64,000 bases of DNA. Origin: Pseudobdellovibrionaceae bacterium (GTDB lineage Bacteria; Bdellovibrionota; Bdellovibrionia; Bdellovibrionales; Bdellovibrionaceae). The stretch is from assembly GCA_030158485.1 (NCBI GenBank), contig JAOASS010000013.1:47300-111299 (forward strand), written 5' to 3'. Shown here piece by piece: positions 25,035 through 34,501 of the stretch. A model generated the notes under the pieces. The model made no database searches and had not been told where the DNA came from. It saw only the letters and a program-made list of their open reading frames with translations. Made by a program: the position numbers and the translations under genes. Position 1 is the first letter of the stretch; the number at the start of each line of letters is the position of its first letter.

Positions 25035-27182
25035 CTACCGAATTTGCATAAATGAAGACTTTTTAAAACTTTCACACTGTTCTTCAGTTAGATGATCATT
25101 AAGAAGTGTGATCTCATCTGAAAGTAAATTAGGGTTCCTGGATTCCGTATGACCACAATCACAAAGTAGATGGGCCACTTCGTGAGCCACTGGATTGTAG
25201 GACCGTGGAATACTCGATTGATAAGCAGGCGTCATGATAATTTGACTGATCCACCCAGTCCACATCAAGGGAGCCATGGGTGAACCTTCCGCAATATTGC
25301 TCGTGTAAACTTCTGAAGTATTATCGGCCCCCATAAAAAATAAAGCTGGTTTTAAACTTTCAGGTAAGGTCGATACAATCTCAACGTCATGGGGTCTTGT
25401 GTATTGAGTATGCCCAAATGGTGGTTCGATTACTTCAAGTCTCACCGGAGACGGTTCGATTTGACATTGCTTTAAAATTTCTCGTGTGCGGTTGATTTGG
25501 CTCATCACTTGCTCTCGAGTCCAGCCAGTCCCTTTCACCATAAAAATCGAAAGGGGAAAAAAATATTTTTCCTGCGGTTTTGAATATAAAAACTCTATCG
25601 AATCAGTTTTATATCCTGATTTAACACTTGTTATGTCTTCAGGTAACGCTGAAAAATTAGTTTTAGTCCAAGGACCCCAAAAATCTGTTCGTATCGCTGA
25701 TAGGTCCACTTCACCTTTTTCTGTCAAATCAAAAGTGTGAGACAAAATGCCCACCAGTTTCAGTGTCTGATCAGGGGCTAAAGCTTTTAGATCACCCGTT
25801 GCTTCAAAAATGGGAGAGCCTGAAGCTAAATACCACCCAGGCAAAGTCGATTCATAAAGCTGACCCAAATAGTGCGGCAAAAGCGAACTGATTTCACCTG
25901 ACCTTCCAGTTGTCTCTCCGTAAGAAAAAAGTCTTGAAGTCTCTCGTGCTTTTTGTGGTAAAGAATAACCGACTGAAAATACTTTTTGTCCAGGCTGCTG
26001 AAAGTTTTTTGAAGTTAAATCAAATTTGGGTATTTTAATTTTACCCAATGTCAGTGAAGGTTCATAAAGAATGAGGGCCCAGTCATTCGATCCAGAAATT
26101 TCCGAAATTGATTTTATCTGAGTTCCCGTAATAGAAATTGGTTCAGCTTTATCTTGAGAATAAAATTCCAAAGTCACGTAGTTGGGGCCAATTAATGTCA
26201 AAAGCTTTTGTCCCTGAACCATTTGTCGAAAACAATGTTTAGCTGTTAAAGCTTGACCATGATTTAAAATAAAAATGGTACACAAAGGCTGCGACTGAAA
26301 AAGCATTCTTCCGACAAACTCAAAATTTTCAGTCAAATTTCGGTTCTGACTTTCAATAGCCTGAACATTTGCCTTCGGCTTCAATAAAAATCTAAATTCA
26401 GTACGCTTAATAAACTGATAAACTGAATCGGAAAGCTGCTCAGATAAACTCGGGTTATAAATTAAGTAGGTCAGTACTTCGACAACAAATTCCTCAATCT
26501 GAGTTGTCGCATAAAGCGAAGGAAAACCAATTTTTTGGGCTGTTTGAGTATCCAGCTCTAATGCTTGCTGTTTTTTTCCAGAAACAATCATATCACGAGT
26601 CTGAGAAAATATTTTATTGATCTCACTTGTTCGAGACAAATAATGGGACTTATGTGCACTTGTCCAATCGGTTGCTTTTCTTGCCGCAACCCAAAATGGT
26701 GATAAGTAATAGTCTTTACCGTATTTAAGTGAAAGATAAAAATGTAATAACTCATGTGTCAGAGTATGGGTTTTTTCTGACGAACCAGTGTATTGAATAT
26801 CTTCTGACAAAAGGCGAGTCGAAATAAAAATAACTTTTTGCCCATTAAAGTTCTGAGACGCAGCTTCCATTTGCGGATCATCTAATTTAACTAAATAAAT
26901 AGGTCCTTTTGAAGCTGCTTTCAAAGCTCTCAGTACAGGCCCCATGAATCCCCATTTAATTTGCGCCAAAGCTTTTTTCATCGAAATGACTTCGGAAGAA
27001 GTCCAGTCTCGATAAAGATCAGGATAAACAGAGCACAATGTTTGAAACTCGGGATTCTTTTTACAATTCGAAGTATTAAAAAATTCGAAATGCAAAGTAT
27101 TAGCATCTTGCACTTTTGGCGTAGCTAGCGCTTCCAAATTAAAAAAAAGACCGAGGGTCGCAATAAAAAAGAGTTTATTCAT
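25035..27182 (-). CDS. Exported multi-domain protein with two HExxH sites and a trypsin-like domain
   Basis: The 715-residue product has a signal peptide (MNKLFFIATLGLFFNLEALA). Three protease-like regions follow. Residues about 90-245 hold LTHELLHFYL (His143, Glu144, His147) with a possible third ligand in EEFVVE (230-235). Residues about 285-500 are trypsin-like: LTAKHC (His316), GSNDWALI (Asp367) and YLASGSPIF (Ser454; the usual GDSGG/GDSGS is changed). Residues about 540-715 contain NPVAHEVAHLLCDCGH (His667, Glu668, His671, His678), then NPNLLSD. Whether all three are active is unknown. The gene stands alone. Confidence 0.7.
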   Translation of the reverse strand: MNKLFFIATLGLFFNLEALATPKVQDANTLHFEFFNTSNCKKNPEFQTLCSVYPDLYRDWTSSEVISMKKALAQIKWGFMGPVLRALKAASKGPIYLVKLDDPQMEAASQNFNGQKVIFISTRLLSEDIQYTGSSEKTHTLTHELLHFYLSLKYGKDYYLSPFWVAARKATDWTSAHKSHYLSRTSEINKIFSQTRDMIVSGKKQQALELDTQTAQKIGFPSLYATTQIEEFVVEVLTYLIYNPSLSEQLSDSVYQFIKRTEFRFLLKPKANVQAIESQNRNLTENFEFVGRMLFQSQPLCTIFILNHGQALTAKHCFRQMVQGQKLLTLIGPNYVTLEFYSQDKAEPISITGTQIKSISEISGSNDWALILYEPSLTLGKIKIPKFDLTSKNFQQPGQKVFSVGYSLPQKARETSRLFSYGETTGRSGEISSLLPHYLGQLYESTLPGWYLASGSPIFEATGDLKALAPDQTLKLVGILSHTFDLTEKGEVDLSAIRTDFWGPWTKTNFSALPEDITSVKSGYKTDSIEFLYSKPQEKYFFPLSIFMVKGTGWTREQVMSQINRTREILKQCQIEPSPVRLEVIEPPFGHTQYTRPHDVEIVSTLPESLKPALFFMGADNTSEVYTSNIAEGSPMAPLMWTGWISQIIMTPAYQSSIPRSYNPVAHEVAHLLCDCGHTESRNPNLLSDEITLLNDHLTEEQCESFKKSSFMQIR

Positions 27183-27487
27183 ACTTTAAACTTAATTCAC
27201 ATTTCATGCCCAAATGGATTTGTCTCATTTTAAGAAAGTGGGCCCGCTTAAAAAATCATAGGCGCTAGAAACGAAAAGACCGCAAACAGTTGGACTTCGA
27301 TCTTGATCTAAATTCTCTAATTGAGACACTAAGCCCGATTACTGCAAGACCTGCAAAATCGATAGACACTTGATTATTTGTGAGATCCGCACTCTCCCTA
27401 TGCCTAAGATTCAGGGGTTGTGTCAGTCCTGACATGATCAAACAATTTTGACTCGCCGCCTACTGGTAAGTGAGTGGGTACCTTAAA
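27183..27487. other. 305-bp intergenic region with a small palindrome
   Basis: No coding sequence or structured RNA is recognised. The only notable signal is TGTCAGTCCTGACA at 27421-27434 (6-bp arms, 2-bp spacer), which could be an operator half-way between the tRNA-Pro gene and the multi-domain protease-like gene. The region should include the promoter of the latter gene. Confidence 0.4.
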
Positions 27488-27564
27488 TGGTCGGCGTGGC
27501 GGGATTTGAACCCACGACCCCTTGCACCCCAAGCAAGTGCGCTACCAGGCTGCGCTACACGCCG
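27488..27564 (-). tRNA. tRNA-Pro (anticodon GGG), CCA encoded
   Basis: Folding the minus strand gives a 7-bp acceptor (CGGCGTG with CACGCCG), a D stem GCGC/GCGC, an anticodon stem CTTGC/GCAAG with loop TTGGGGT (anticodon GGG), and a T arm GTGGG-TTCAAAT-CCCGC. The discriminator A and the CCA end are encoded. The 5' end lies 7 bp after the merR-type gene stop codon, so the tRNA may be cut from the pheST-ihfA mRNA or have a promoter inside merR. Confidence 0.97.
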
Positions 27565-27571
27565 ACACAAT

Positions 27572-28075
27572 CTATTTAAATAATTGGCGAAGTTTTCTGA
27601 CGTCATCAGCTACATTTTCTAGGCGTTCGGAAAAATTCACAGATAGACTTTGAAATTTTTGAACAACATGAATGTAGTCTTTTTCTTTTTTGACGTAGCT
27701 TTTAAGTTCTTTCATTGCATTTCTTGCGCCTTCAATCGAAAAACGATCCCGGTGCAAAAGCTTTCGAATCACGTAAGCGTTTTCAACATCTTTACGTGTA
27801 TATAATCTTTGATTGTTAGTCGCTTTTTTGGGCTTTAAAACATCAAATTCAGTTTCCCAGTAACGAAGAACATACGGTTTAATTTCAAGAAGTTCGGCTA
27901 CGTCTCCGATTTTAAAACCCATTTTATCTGGAATCGCTTTTATTTCGGCTAATAACAATTCATCACAAAGTGCCGCAGGTAAACTTTCAGTTTGCTTTTC
28001 AGGCTCGACAAAGTCGAGATCCTTCAGTTGCAATTCACCGTCTATAAAAGGATCCTGCTCATTCGTCATCATCAT
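27572..28075 (-). CDS. MerR-family transcriptional regulator
   Basis: A helix-turn-helix domain at about residues 50-120 (FKIGDVAELLEIKPYVLRYW, then RLYTRKDVENAYVIRKLLHR) identifies a MerR-type regulator. A C-terminal helix follows for dimerisation, with no effector cysteines. Regulators of this kind directly after ihfA are common in former deltaproteobacteria. The start is ambiguous among three adjacent ATG codons (28075, 28072, 28069); the third has the best spacing to AAGG. The 5' end overlaps the ihfA 3' end by a few bases, so coupling is likely. Confidence 0.85.
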   Translation of the reverse strand: MMMTNEQDPFIDGELQLKDLDFVEPEKQTESLPAALCDELLLAEIKAIPDKMGFKIGDVAELLEIKPYVLRYWETEFDVLKPKKATNNQRLYTRKDVENAYVIRKLLHRDRFSIEGARNAMKELKSYVKKEKDYIHVVQKFQSLSVNFSERLENVADDVRKLRQLFK

Positions 28076-28400
28076 CCTTCAATCCTGTTATGTCTTCACC
28101 ATTCAAAAGAGCCTTCAAAACTTGAGAAGGTCTAAAAGTTAAAACTCGACGAGCCGAAATCATGATTTGCTCACCCGTTTGTGGATTGCGCCCGATTCTT
28201 TGATTTTTACCTCTGACTAAGAAATTACCAAAGCCTGAGATTTTCACTTTTTCTCCACTGTGAAGTTGATCTTTCAAAGTGTTGAAAACCATCTCGACTA
28301 GTTCAGAAGCTTCTTTTTTAGAGAAACCAATTTTTTGATAAACTTTTTCAACGATATCTGCTTTTGTCATCGTTGATTTACTAACGTTTTGTCCGCTCAT
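28059..28400 (-). CDS. ihfA: Integration host factor subunit alpha (HU/IHF family)
   Basis: A DNA-bending nucleoid protein. MTKADIVEKVYQKIGFSKKE, then KISGFGNFLVRGKNQRIGRN and PQTGEQIMISARRVLTFRPS, carry the dimer and DNA-arm motifs including the intercalating RNPQTGE loop. The 113 residues include short N- and C-terminal extensions (DDDDE tail). Its place after pheT is the same as in E. coli, which supports the IHF-alpha call over HU. Two start codons are possible (28400 or a later ATG at residue 11). Confidence 0.93.
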   Translation of the reverse strand: MSGQNVSKSTMTKADIVEKVYQKIGFSKKEASELVEMVFNTLKDQLHSGEKVKISGFGNFLVRGKNQRIGRNPQTGEQIMISARRVLTFRPSQVLKALLNGEDITGLKDDDDE

Positions 28401-28470
28401 AGGTCCCTCTTGTTCATCTTTAAAAGCTTAAGCCAAACCCTTGAAATCCTTCAATCTTTTTATATTGAAT

Positions 28471-30909
28471 TTAACGGAGTGCGATAGAGTACCGAGCTTT
28501 GAGCTCTTCCAATAGTTTTTGCTGTAGCGCGTTTACGCGATCTTCTTGCAATGTGTTTTCACGATCTTGAAGCACCAGTCTTAAGGCAACAGACTTCTGC
28601 CCTTTTTCAAGGGGAGTTCCTTCAAAAACGTCGATCACTTTCAAATCGATCAGCAGGGCGCCTGATTGATGTCGAATCGTCTTGATCACGTCGCCTACAC
28701 CCAAATCACTCGGCATCACGAAAGCCAAGTCCCGCTCAACAGAAGGGAATTTAGATGGGGTCTGAGATTTTAATTTTAGCGCTGGTCTTTTAAAAAGACG
28801 ATCGATTTCAATTTCAAAAAGTGCAGCTGGTACTCGAATCTTATTTTCATCTGAAAGTCTGGGGTGAAGAGTGCCGATAAATCCAACCGGCTGTCCTTCA
28901 AGCTCGATGATGGCCCACTGACTTCGATGTAAAAAATCAGGCGCCTGAAAGACTTTGTCCACTTTAAATTCAAACGAGCTTAATTGATTTTTCTTGGCCC
29001 AAACTTCGAGTGCACCTTTTAGTTTAAAAACCGGAGACTCGTGGTTTTGCTTGCCCCACAAATCCTGAGGCAAACCCCAAGTCAAACCCCCAAGCCGTGT
29101 ACTTTCATGCAAGGCTCCGTTTACTTTCGAGAAACAAGAACCCGTTTCAAATAAATGTCCTTGGCCCTGACCATGGCGGTAATTATGAAGCGTGTTCACG
29201 AAAAGCCCATAAGAAAGGCTCGAGCGCATGACGTTCAGTTCTTCATTCAAAGGATTCACTAAAGCAATCGGATCAGAAGTGATCTGAAGCCCCAACGCTT
29301 TTAAAGAAGCAACATCACCCAAAAAAGATTTTTCTTTCTGACTTGAACAAAAAGCAAAGTTAACCGCTTGAGCAAAACCTAAATTTGAAAATGTTTGAGC
29401 TGTCATTTTCAAATTCAAATACTTCGAATCATGTTGAGAAGGTTCTTTATCAAACTGAGGCAAAGATTCAGGAATATTTTCATAGCCGTTTAATCTTGCG
29501 TACTCTTCAACAAAATCCATTTCATGAAATAAATCTTGGCGAAACGATGGGGGAATTAAAGTCAAGACTCCTTCATTTTCACTTTCAATTTTTAAATGTA
29601 ATCTTTTTGCAAATTCTTTGATGTTTTCTAACGTGGCCTGATAACCCAATCTGTCACTGATTAAATCTGCTGAGACTTTCATTTTGCGATTCAGCGGAAT
29701 TCGGTTGTCAATATCGACATAATCTTCAGCCATTTTTCCGCCCGTGACTTTCACAATCATTTCACAAGCTTTCGCCAAAGCACGCTCTGTAAATGAAGAA
29801 TCAATTCCCCGAGCGAATCGGTAAGATGAATCTGTTTCAATTCCAAAAGTCCGAGCTGTTTTGCGAACAGACTGCGGAGCAAATGTCGCAGCTTCAAGAA
29901 AAATATTTTTCGTATCGATGTGGGTTCCCGAACTCAATCCCCCGATGACTCCCGCCAAACAAAGAGTCCGAGCTGAATCTCGGATTCCTAAGTTTTCGGA
30001 TTTCAGATTCAGTTCAGTGCCATCAAGAGTTTTAAACTTTTCATCTTGCGGAGCCCGCTCAACAAAAATGACTCCCGATTGAATTTGGTCCGCATCGAAA
30101 GCATGCAGTGGCTGCCCCAATTCGATTAAAATGTAATTTGTGATATCCACGACATTGTTGATTGATTTTAAACCGACACTTTCAATTTTTCTTCGAAGCC
30201 AGCCAGGACTGCCACCAATCCGAACATTTTCAATCAACCGACCCATGTAGCGTGGGGCTAAGTCCGGAGCTTTCACACTGACTTTAATTTTTCCACTTTG
30301 AGTCGACTTTGTACCCCTTAATTCAGGAGTCAAATCTTTCACGTCTTTTTTTAAAAGGGCTGCAATTTCACGAGCCAATCCAAAATGACTTAAACCGTCG
30401 GCTCTATTGGGAGTGACTTTCAATTCAAAAATCACATCATCAAGTCCCCAAAATTCGGCAAATGAGACGCCCACTGGCGCATCGGGATCAAGAATAACAA
30501 TGCCATCCGTATTTCCAGTTAAACCCAATTCCTTATAAGAACAAAGCATTCCACCGGACTCAACACCTCGAATGGAAGATTTTTTAATCGCGAAATTTCC
30601 AGGTAAAATGGCGCCGGGCAAAGCGACAATCACACGATCACCAGCTTTGTGATTTTGAGCACCACAAATAATTTGATGAACTTGATTTTGTCCCGTACTG
30701 ACTCGACAAAGACTGAGCTTGTCAGCGTTTGGATGTTTATCTTTTTCTAAAATATGCCCGACAACGACCATCGAGAACTGCTTTCGATGGTCGTGAATCG
30801 CTTCGACTTCAAATCCCGCACGAGTCAGAATTTCGGCGAGTTCTTCGGGCCTGTTCATATAAGATTCGATATCAACAAATTCTTGAATCCAACGTAATGA
30901 TAATTTCAT
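28471..30909 (-). CDS. pheT: Phenylalanine-tRNA ligase beta subunit
   Basis: The 812 residues show the full bacterial order: N-terminal B1, tRNA-binding EMAP-like domain ([20 protein letters not shown]), B3/B4 with editing site ([20 protein letters not shown]), B5, catalytic-like core and the C-terminal anticodon-binding ferredoxin-fold domain ([15 protein letters not shown]). Its ATG overlaps the pheS stop by 4 bp, ensuring coupled synthesis of the alpha2-beta2 enzyme. ihfA follows after 70 bp. Confidence 0.97.
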   Translation of the reverse strand: MKLSLRWIQEFVDIESYMNRPEELAEILTRAGFEVEAIHDHRKQFSMVVVGHILEKDKHPNADKLSLCRVSTGQNQVHQIICGAQNHKAGDRVIVALPGAILPGNFAIKKSSIRGVESGGMLCSYKELGLTGNTDGIVILDPDAPVGVSFAEFWGLDDVIFELKVTPNRADGLSHFGLAREIAALLKKDVKDLTPELRGTKSTQSGKIKVSVKAPDLAPRYMGRLIENVRIGGSPGWLRRKIESVGLKSINNVVDITNYILIELGQPLHAFDADQIQSGVIFVERAPQDEKFKTLDGTELNLKSENLGIRDSARTLCLAGVIGGLSSGTHIDTKNIFLEAATFAPQSVRKTARTFGIETDSSYRFARGIDSSFTERALAKACEMIVKVTGGKMAEDYVDIDNRIPLNRKMKVSADLISDRLGYQATLENIKEFAKRLHLKIESENEGVLTLIPPSFRQDLFHEMDFVEEYARLNGYENIPESLPQFDKEPSQHDSKYLNLKMTAQTFSNLGFAQAVNFAFCSSQKEKSFLGDVASLKALGLQITSDPIALVNPLNEELNVMRSSLSYGLFVNTLHNYRHGQGQGHLFETGSCFSKVNGALHESTRLGGLTWGLPQDLWGKQNHESPVFKLKGALEVWAKKNQLSSFEFKVDKVFQAPDFLHRSQWAIIELEGQPVGFIGTLHPRLSDENKIRVPAALFEIEIDRLFKRPALKLKSQTPSKFPSVERDLAFVMPSDLGVGDVIKTIRHQSGALLIDLKVIDVFEGTPLEKGQKSVALRLVLQDRENTLQEDRVNALQQKLLEELKARYSIALR

Positions 30910-31937
30910 GAAAACTGCCTTAAAAATCGAAGATCATTTTCCGGTAAGAGCCTGATATCTTCGATGCCATATTTAATAATCGCCATTCTTTCAATTCCAA
31001 AACCGAAAGCAAAACCTTGCCACTTCGGATATTCAATTTTTGCGTTCTCAAAAACTCGGGGGTTCACAAGACCTGAACCGCCAATTTCGATCCAACCTGA
31101 ATTTTTACAAAGCGCACAACCACTGCCCTTACAAACAGGGCAAGAACAATCCACTTCTGCCGAGGGTTCTGTGAATGGAAAAAAACTGGGACGAAATCGT
31201 GTTTTAAGCCCTGGTCCAAAAAATTCACGAACGAAAAAAGCAATCGTTCCTTTCAAGTCAGCCATGGATATTTTTTCATCGACACACAAAGCTTCAATCT
31301 GATGAAAGTGTGGCAAGTGAGAAATATCGCTATCACAACGAAAAACTGCGCCTGTTCCAATAATTCGAAGCGGTAATTTTTCATTTTCTAAAGAATGAAT
31401 CTGGATGGGTGAAGTGTGAGTCCTTAAAACGTGCGTCTGATCTACAAAAAATGTATCTTGCATATCACGCGCCGGATGATCTTGCGGAATATTAAGGGCT
31501 TCAAAGTTATAATAATCTTTTTCAATCAGCGGACCCGTTCTTAAAGAGTATCCGAGCCGAGCCATAATTTGCACAATTTCATCAGTCACTTTTTGCACAG
31601 GATGAAGTGATCCTAAAATTGAACCTGAGCCTGGCAAAGTAAGATCCAGTCTTTCATTTTCCATTTTGGAATGAATCTCTTGATTTTTGAGATTGAGTTC
31701 CAATTCAGCGTAAAGCTTTTCAAGAAACTCTTTCACTTCATTCACTTTTTTACCAAACTGTGGCTTTTCTTCTTTCGGAAGTGTTGCCATCGCTTTCATC
31801 ACATCCGTGACTGCTCCGGTTTTACCAAGATACTGCACTTTTGCATTGTAAAGATCCTGGAGGTTTTGAGCTTTTTCAAAAGCTTGCTGAGCTTGAGTTT
31901 TTAGTTGGTCTAATTGAGCACTCGCTGGGTTTGACAT
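30906..31937 (-). CDS. pheS: Phenylalanine-tRNA ligase alpha subunit
   Basis: Class II synthetase catalytic subunit: N-terminal coiled-coil arm for tRNA, motif 2 ([20 protein letters not shown]), a small cysteine cluster ([17 protein letters not shown]) that is a usual feature of many bacterial PheS proteins, and motif 3 ([17 protein letters not shown]). The 343 residues are typical. No Shine-Dalgarno sequence is placed properly before the ATG; a -10-like TATTAA ends 6 nt upstream, so the mRNA may be leaderless. Confidence 0.97.
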   Translation of the reverse strand: MSNPASAQLDQLKTQAQQAFEKAQNLQDLYNAKVQYLGKTGAVTDVMKAMATLPKEEKPQFGKKVNEVKEFLEKLYAELELNLKNQEIHSKMENERLDLTLPGSGSILGSLHPVQKVTDEIVQIMARLGYSLRTGPLIEKDYYNFEALNIPQDHPARDMQDTFFVDQTHVLRTHTSPIQIHSLENEKLPLRIIGTGAVFRCDSDISHLPHFHQIEALCVDEKISMADLKGTIAFFVREFFGPGLKTRFRPSFFPFTEPSAEVDCSCPVCKGSGCALCKNSGWIEIGGSGLVNPRVFENAKIEYPKWQGFAFGFGIERMAIIKYGIEDIRLLPENDLRFLRQFS

Positions 31938-31943
31938 AGATTT

Positions 31944-31972
31944 TTAATATGACCTAATTCCTGAGAAGTTAA
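31944..31972 (-). promoter_or_regulatory. Probable pheST promoter, leaderless layout
   Basis: On the minus strand, TTAACT (31972-31967) and a -10 TATTAA/ATATTA (31949-31944, or one base up) are spaced by about 17 bp, and the -10 box ends 6 nt before the pheS ATG. It is back to back with the rsmG promoter in the 78-bp gap. Confidence 0.5.
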
Positions 31973-31978
31973 CAGTAT

Positions 31979-32007
31979 TTGAAGCTCTTGACGAGTTGTG
32001 CTATTAA
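31979..32007 (+). promoter_or_regulatory. Probable rsmG promoter, leaderless layout
   Basis: TTGAAG at 31979-31984, a 17-bp spacer, and TATTAA at 32002-32007, ending 8 nt before the ATG at 32016. No convincing ribosome-binding site is present. Confidence 0.5.
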
Positions 32008-32015
32008 CGAGACCC

Positions 32016-32837
32016 ATGGCTCACAAAAATAAGACAAATTACAGTCCCTATAAGGCTCGGCAAGAAAGCTCCAGCTCGCGGCGGCCCCACCGTGGCCAGC
32101 ACCGCAAGCCTGCAACCATTCACACTGTGCAAGAGGCCAACGATCGACTTTATGATTTATTTCGTAATCACGAAGCCGATTTTATCAATCATGAACAACG
32201 CAGCCTCATGGCTCGATTCTATGAAATTCTGATGAAAGAGCAAGAGCACCATAATTTTACGCGGTTGATGACAGTGAAAGATGTGGGACTTAAACACTTT
32301 CTGGATAGCGTGCTTGTCACGAGGCTAACAAAACTGAAATTTCCTTTGATGGACATGGGAACTGGACCCGGATTTCCAGGAATACCTCTTAAGTTTTTTT
32401 ATCCAAATGAAAAGATTATTTTAGCTGAGGGTGTTCAGAAACGGGTTCATTTTCTTAAAAAAGCCCGGGAGCAACTGGATCTTAAAAACCTTGATATTAT
32501 CGGTCGAAATATCGATGAAGAATTCGGCTATCCTTTACAAGGAATTATTACTCGAGCGGTCGAAGATGCTTCAAATACACTTCGAAATGTTTCTCAGTGC
32601 CTTGAAGTGGGCGGCCGAGTTTATCTGATGAAAGGGCCTCACGTCGGCCCAGAGCTTGAAATGGCTCAAAAATGGAAGAAGTATTATCGACTCATCGAAG
32701 ATCATGACTACGAAATTCCTCAAACTCCATACAAGCGACGACTTTTAGTTTTTGAAAAAACAAATTCGATTCCGCTAGATCACGGCATTGAAGAAAACTT
32801 CACCCCTTCTCTTTCCAATAAAAGAGAACCTTCATGA
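32016..32837 (+). CDS. rsmG: 16S rRNA (guanine-527 N7)-methyltransferase RsmG-like
   Basis: SAM-dependent methylation of the 530 loop of 16S rRNA. The SAM site is MDMGTGPGFPGIPLKFF, followed by ILAEGVQKRVHFLKKA and TRAVEDASNTLRNVSQ, as in GidB/RsmG. The usual core of about 210 residues is preceded by about 50 extra basic residues (SSRRPHRGQHRKPA). I start at ATG 32016 (MAHKNK) instead of the GTG at 31998, because the -10 box lies between them. It overlaps the next gene by 4 bp. A position away from mnmG is not unusual. Confidence 0.85.
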   Translation: MAHKNKTNYSPYKARQESSSSRRPHRGQHRKPATIHTVQEANDRLYDLFRNHEADFINHEQRSLMARFYEILMKEQEHHNFTRLMTVKDVGLKHFLDSVLVTRLTKLKFPLMDMGTGPGFPGIPLKFFYPNEKIILAEGVQKRVHFLKKAREQLDLKNLDIIGRNIDEEFGYPLQGIITRAVEDASNTLRNVSQCLEVGGRVYLMKGPHVGPELEMAQKWKKYYRLIEDHDYEIPQTPYKRRLLVFEKTNSIPLDHGIEENFTPSLSNKREPS

Positions 32838-33568
32838 GCCAACCTAAAATTGACAGTCTTTCATCATCCGGAAATCCCAAATTTATCCTTTGGAGAAGCT
32901 TGCTAAATGCTAAAGGCATTAAAAAAGAGAACCTCTTTATTTTAAGCGGTGAAAAATTAGTTCGAGAATTTATTCAAAATCCCACTTACAAAATTTCTTG
33001 CGAACTGATCACCAAAGATCTTTTCCCGCTACAAGCTCAAAAAAATATCTTTGAATTAGATAAGACTCTTTTTCAAGAGCTAGATGTGATCGGCACAAGA
33101 TTTAATCTACTTGTCTTAGAAATTCCGGAAATAAAAGAATCTGTTTCTTCAGATAAAATCGAAGGAATTGAAGTCGTCGCCCCTTTAGGAGATCCTAAAA
33201 ATTTAGGAGCCTTGATCAGGTCTTGTGTCGCTTTCGGTATCAGAAAAATTCACTTAACAGATGAAAGTGCTCATCCTTTTCATCCTCAATGTTTGAAAGC
33301 TTCTGCGGGAGCTGTCTTAAAAGCCCCTCTTTATAAAGCCGGGCTCTTAAAAAATTGGGACCTCAAGACTTCTTGGGCTTTGGACTCAAAAGGCCAAGAA
33401 CTTGAGCAAGTGCCAAAGCCTGATACAGCTCGAATCATCGTCGGCGAAGAAGGCCGCGGCTTAGCTGGCTTTGAACAATCTCAGTTTATTTCAATTCCGA
33501 CTCAAAATGTGGAATCTTTAAACGCCACTGTGGCCGCAAGCCTTTTGCTTTATTCTTGGAGTCATTAA
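32834..33568 (+). CDS. TrmH/SpoU-family RNA 2'-O-methyltransferase
   Basis: A SPOUT-fold enzyme: knot motifs are GDPKNLGALIRSCVAFGIRK, RIIVGEEGRGLAGFE and SIPTQNVESLNATVAASLLL. The N-terminal 100 residues resemble the substrate-binding part of RlmB/TsnR-like proteins. The target (rRNA or tRNA) cannot be told from the sequence. ATGA overlap with rsmG couples the two rRNA-modification-type genes. It converges on the mevalonate kinase gene with a 9-bp gap. Confidence 0.88.
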   Translation: MSQPKIDSLSSSGNPKFILWRSLLNAKGIKKENLFILSGEKLVREFIQNPTYKISCELITKDLFPLQAQKNIFELDKTLFQELDVIGTRFNLLVLEIPEIKESVSSDKIEGIEVVAPLGDPKNLGALIRSCVAFGIRKIHLTDESAHPFHPQCLKASAGAVLKAPLYKAGLLKNWDLKTSWALDSKGQELEQVPKPDTARIIVGEEGRGLAGFEQSQFISIPTQNVESLNATVAASLLLYSWSH

Positions 33569-33577
33569 GGCTTTTAT

Positions 33578-34501
33578 TTAATCAGTTTGAATGACAGTGG
33601 CTTTTAAAAACTCAATTCCAGGAACTGCTGGCGGCCGATTCCAAATTGATAAAACATAGCCACCAAGCCCTGATCCTGTGGGTTTCATGGCTTTGGCACC
33701 CGCTTCATTTAAAACTTTCATATGTGCTTTCAAAGCGGGATCTATAAGACCCCATTGCCAGAAGCAATTTTGCGCCAACTGAAGAGCTTCAACCAATCGG
33801 TCAAATCCCCGATCCGGATGAGATGTCAAAGCTTCCATACAAAGTTCAACAGATTTTTTCATTCGAGAATCAGATTCATCAAGTGCGCTTGGATTATCGA
33901 ATCCCCAACTTTGAACTTTTTGAACGCACTCTTTCGTTATTCCTTTATGACCGCTATGACTCAGATACCACTCTGGTTGCCAGTGACTTTGAAAAGACTC
34001 GCGCGCTCCATTTCTTTGAAATAAAAGCCCTTTTTCTGATAGAACCACCGCGACATCCACTCCGCTTGATTCGCCATGAAAAACATCTTCTAAAGTTTTT
34101 GCAAAATCAAAAATTTCAACCGAGCTCACAAGTTTTAAACTTTCAAACCACCGAGCAATCGCAACACAAAGAGAAGCACTTGCACCCAAGCCGGAACCGA
34201 CAGGAATATTGGCTTTCATTTGAATCAGTCCTTGAAAGTGAGACGGAACTAATCCCTTCATGTTGCAGGCTTTTTCAAAAACGGCCCAGAATAACAATTT
34301 AAAATCTTCTGGATAGCCCTGGGGTATTTCAAGAGTCAGATTTTTATTATTCTTAAAAAAATACTGAAAATCTAAAAATCGCGACTTCAAAGGAAAAACT
34401 AAAGCATGGCCACCACGCAGAACCGTGTGTTCACCAGCTAAAATCCATTTCCCAAAAGTTCTTGTTTCAAAATTTTGAAGATCCATCAGTCCATTTTCCA
34501 T
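33578..34501 (-). CDS. Mevalonate kinase (GHMP family)
   Basis: ATP-dependent phosphorylation of mevalonate. GHMP motifs are in order: WILAGEHTVLRGGHALVFPL (GEH form typical of mevalonate kinase), NIPVGSGLGASASLCVAIAR (phosphate loop), GESSGVDVAV (catalytic Asp region) and KPTGSGLGGYVLSI (motif 3). The 307 residues are normal. It is the last gene of the mevalonate operon and overlaps mvaD by up to 16 bp; the alternative start at 34486 gives a TGATG junction. Confidence 0.85.
   Translation of the reverse strand: MENGLMDLQNFETRTFGKWILAGEHTVLRGGHALVFPLKSRFLDFQYFFKNNKNLTLEIPQGYPEDFKLLFWAVFEKACNMKGLVPSHFQGLIQMKANIPVGSGLGASASLCVAIARWFESLKLVSSVEIFDFAKTLEDVFHGESSGVDVAVVLSEKGLLFQRNGARESFQSHWQPEWYLSHSGHKGITKECVQKVQSWGFDNPSALDESDSRMKKSVELCMEALTSHPDRGFDRLVEALQLAQNCFWQWGLIDPALKAHMKVLNEAGAKAMKPTGSGLGGYVLSIWNRPPAVPGIEFLKATVIQTD

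Noticed and set aside
31075..31150. Cysteine-rich insertion in PheS as an unusual zinc site
   Set aside because: Similar CxxCxGxGCxxCK segments are common in bacterial PheS proteins.
33823..34302. 159-residue plus-strand frame inside the mevalonate kinase gene
   Set aside because: Antisense shadow of a clear GHMP kinase; composition is not protein-like.
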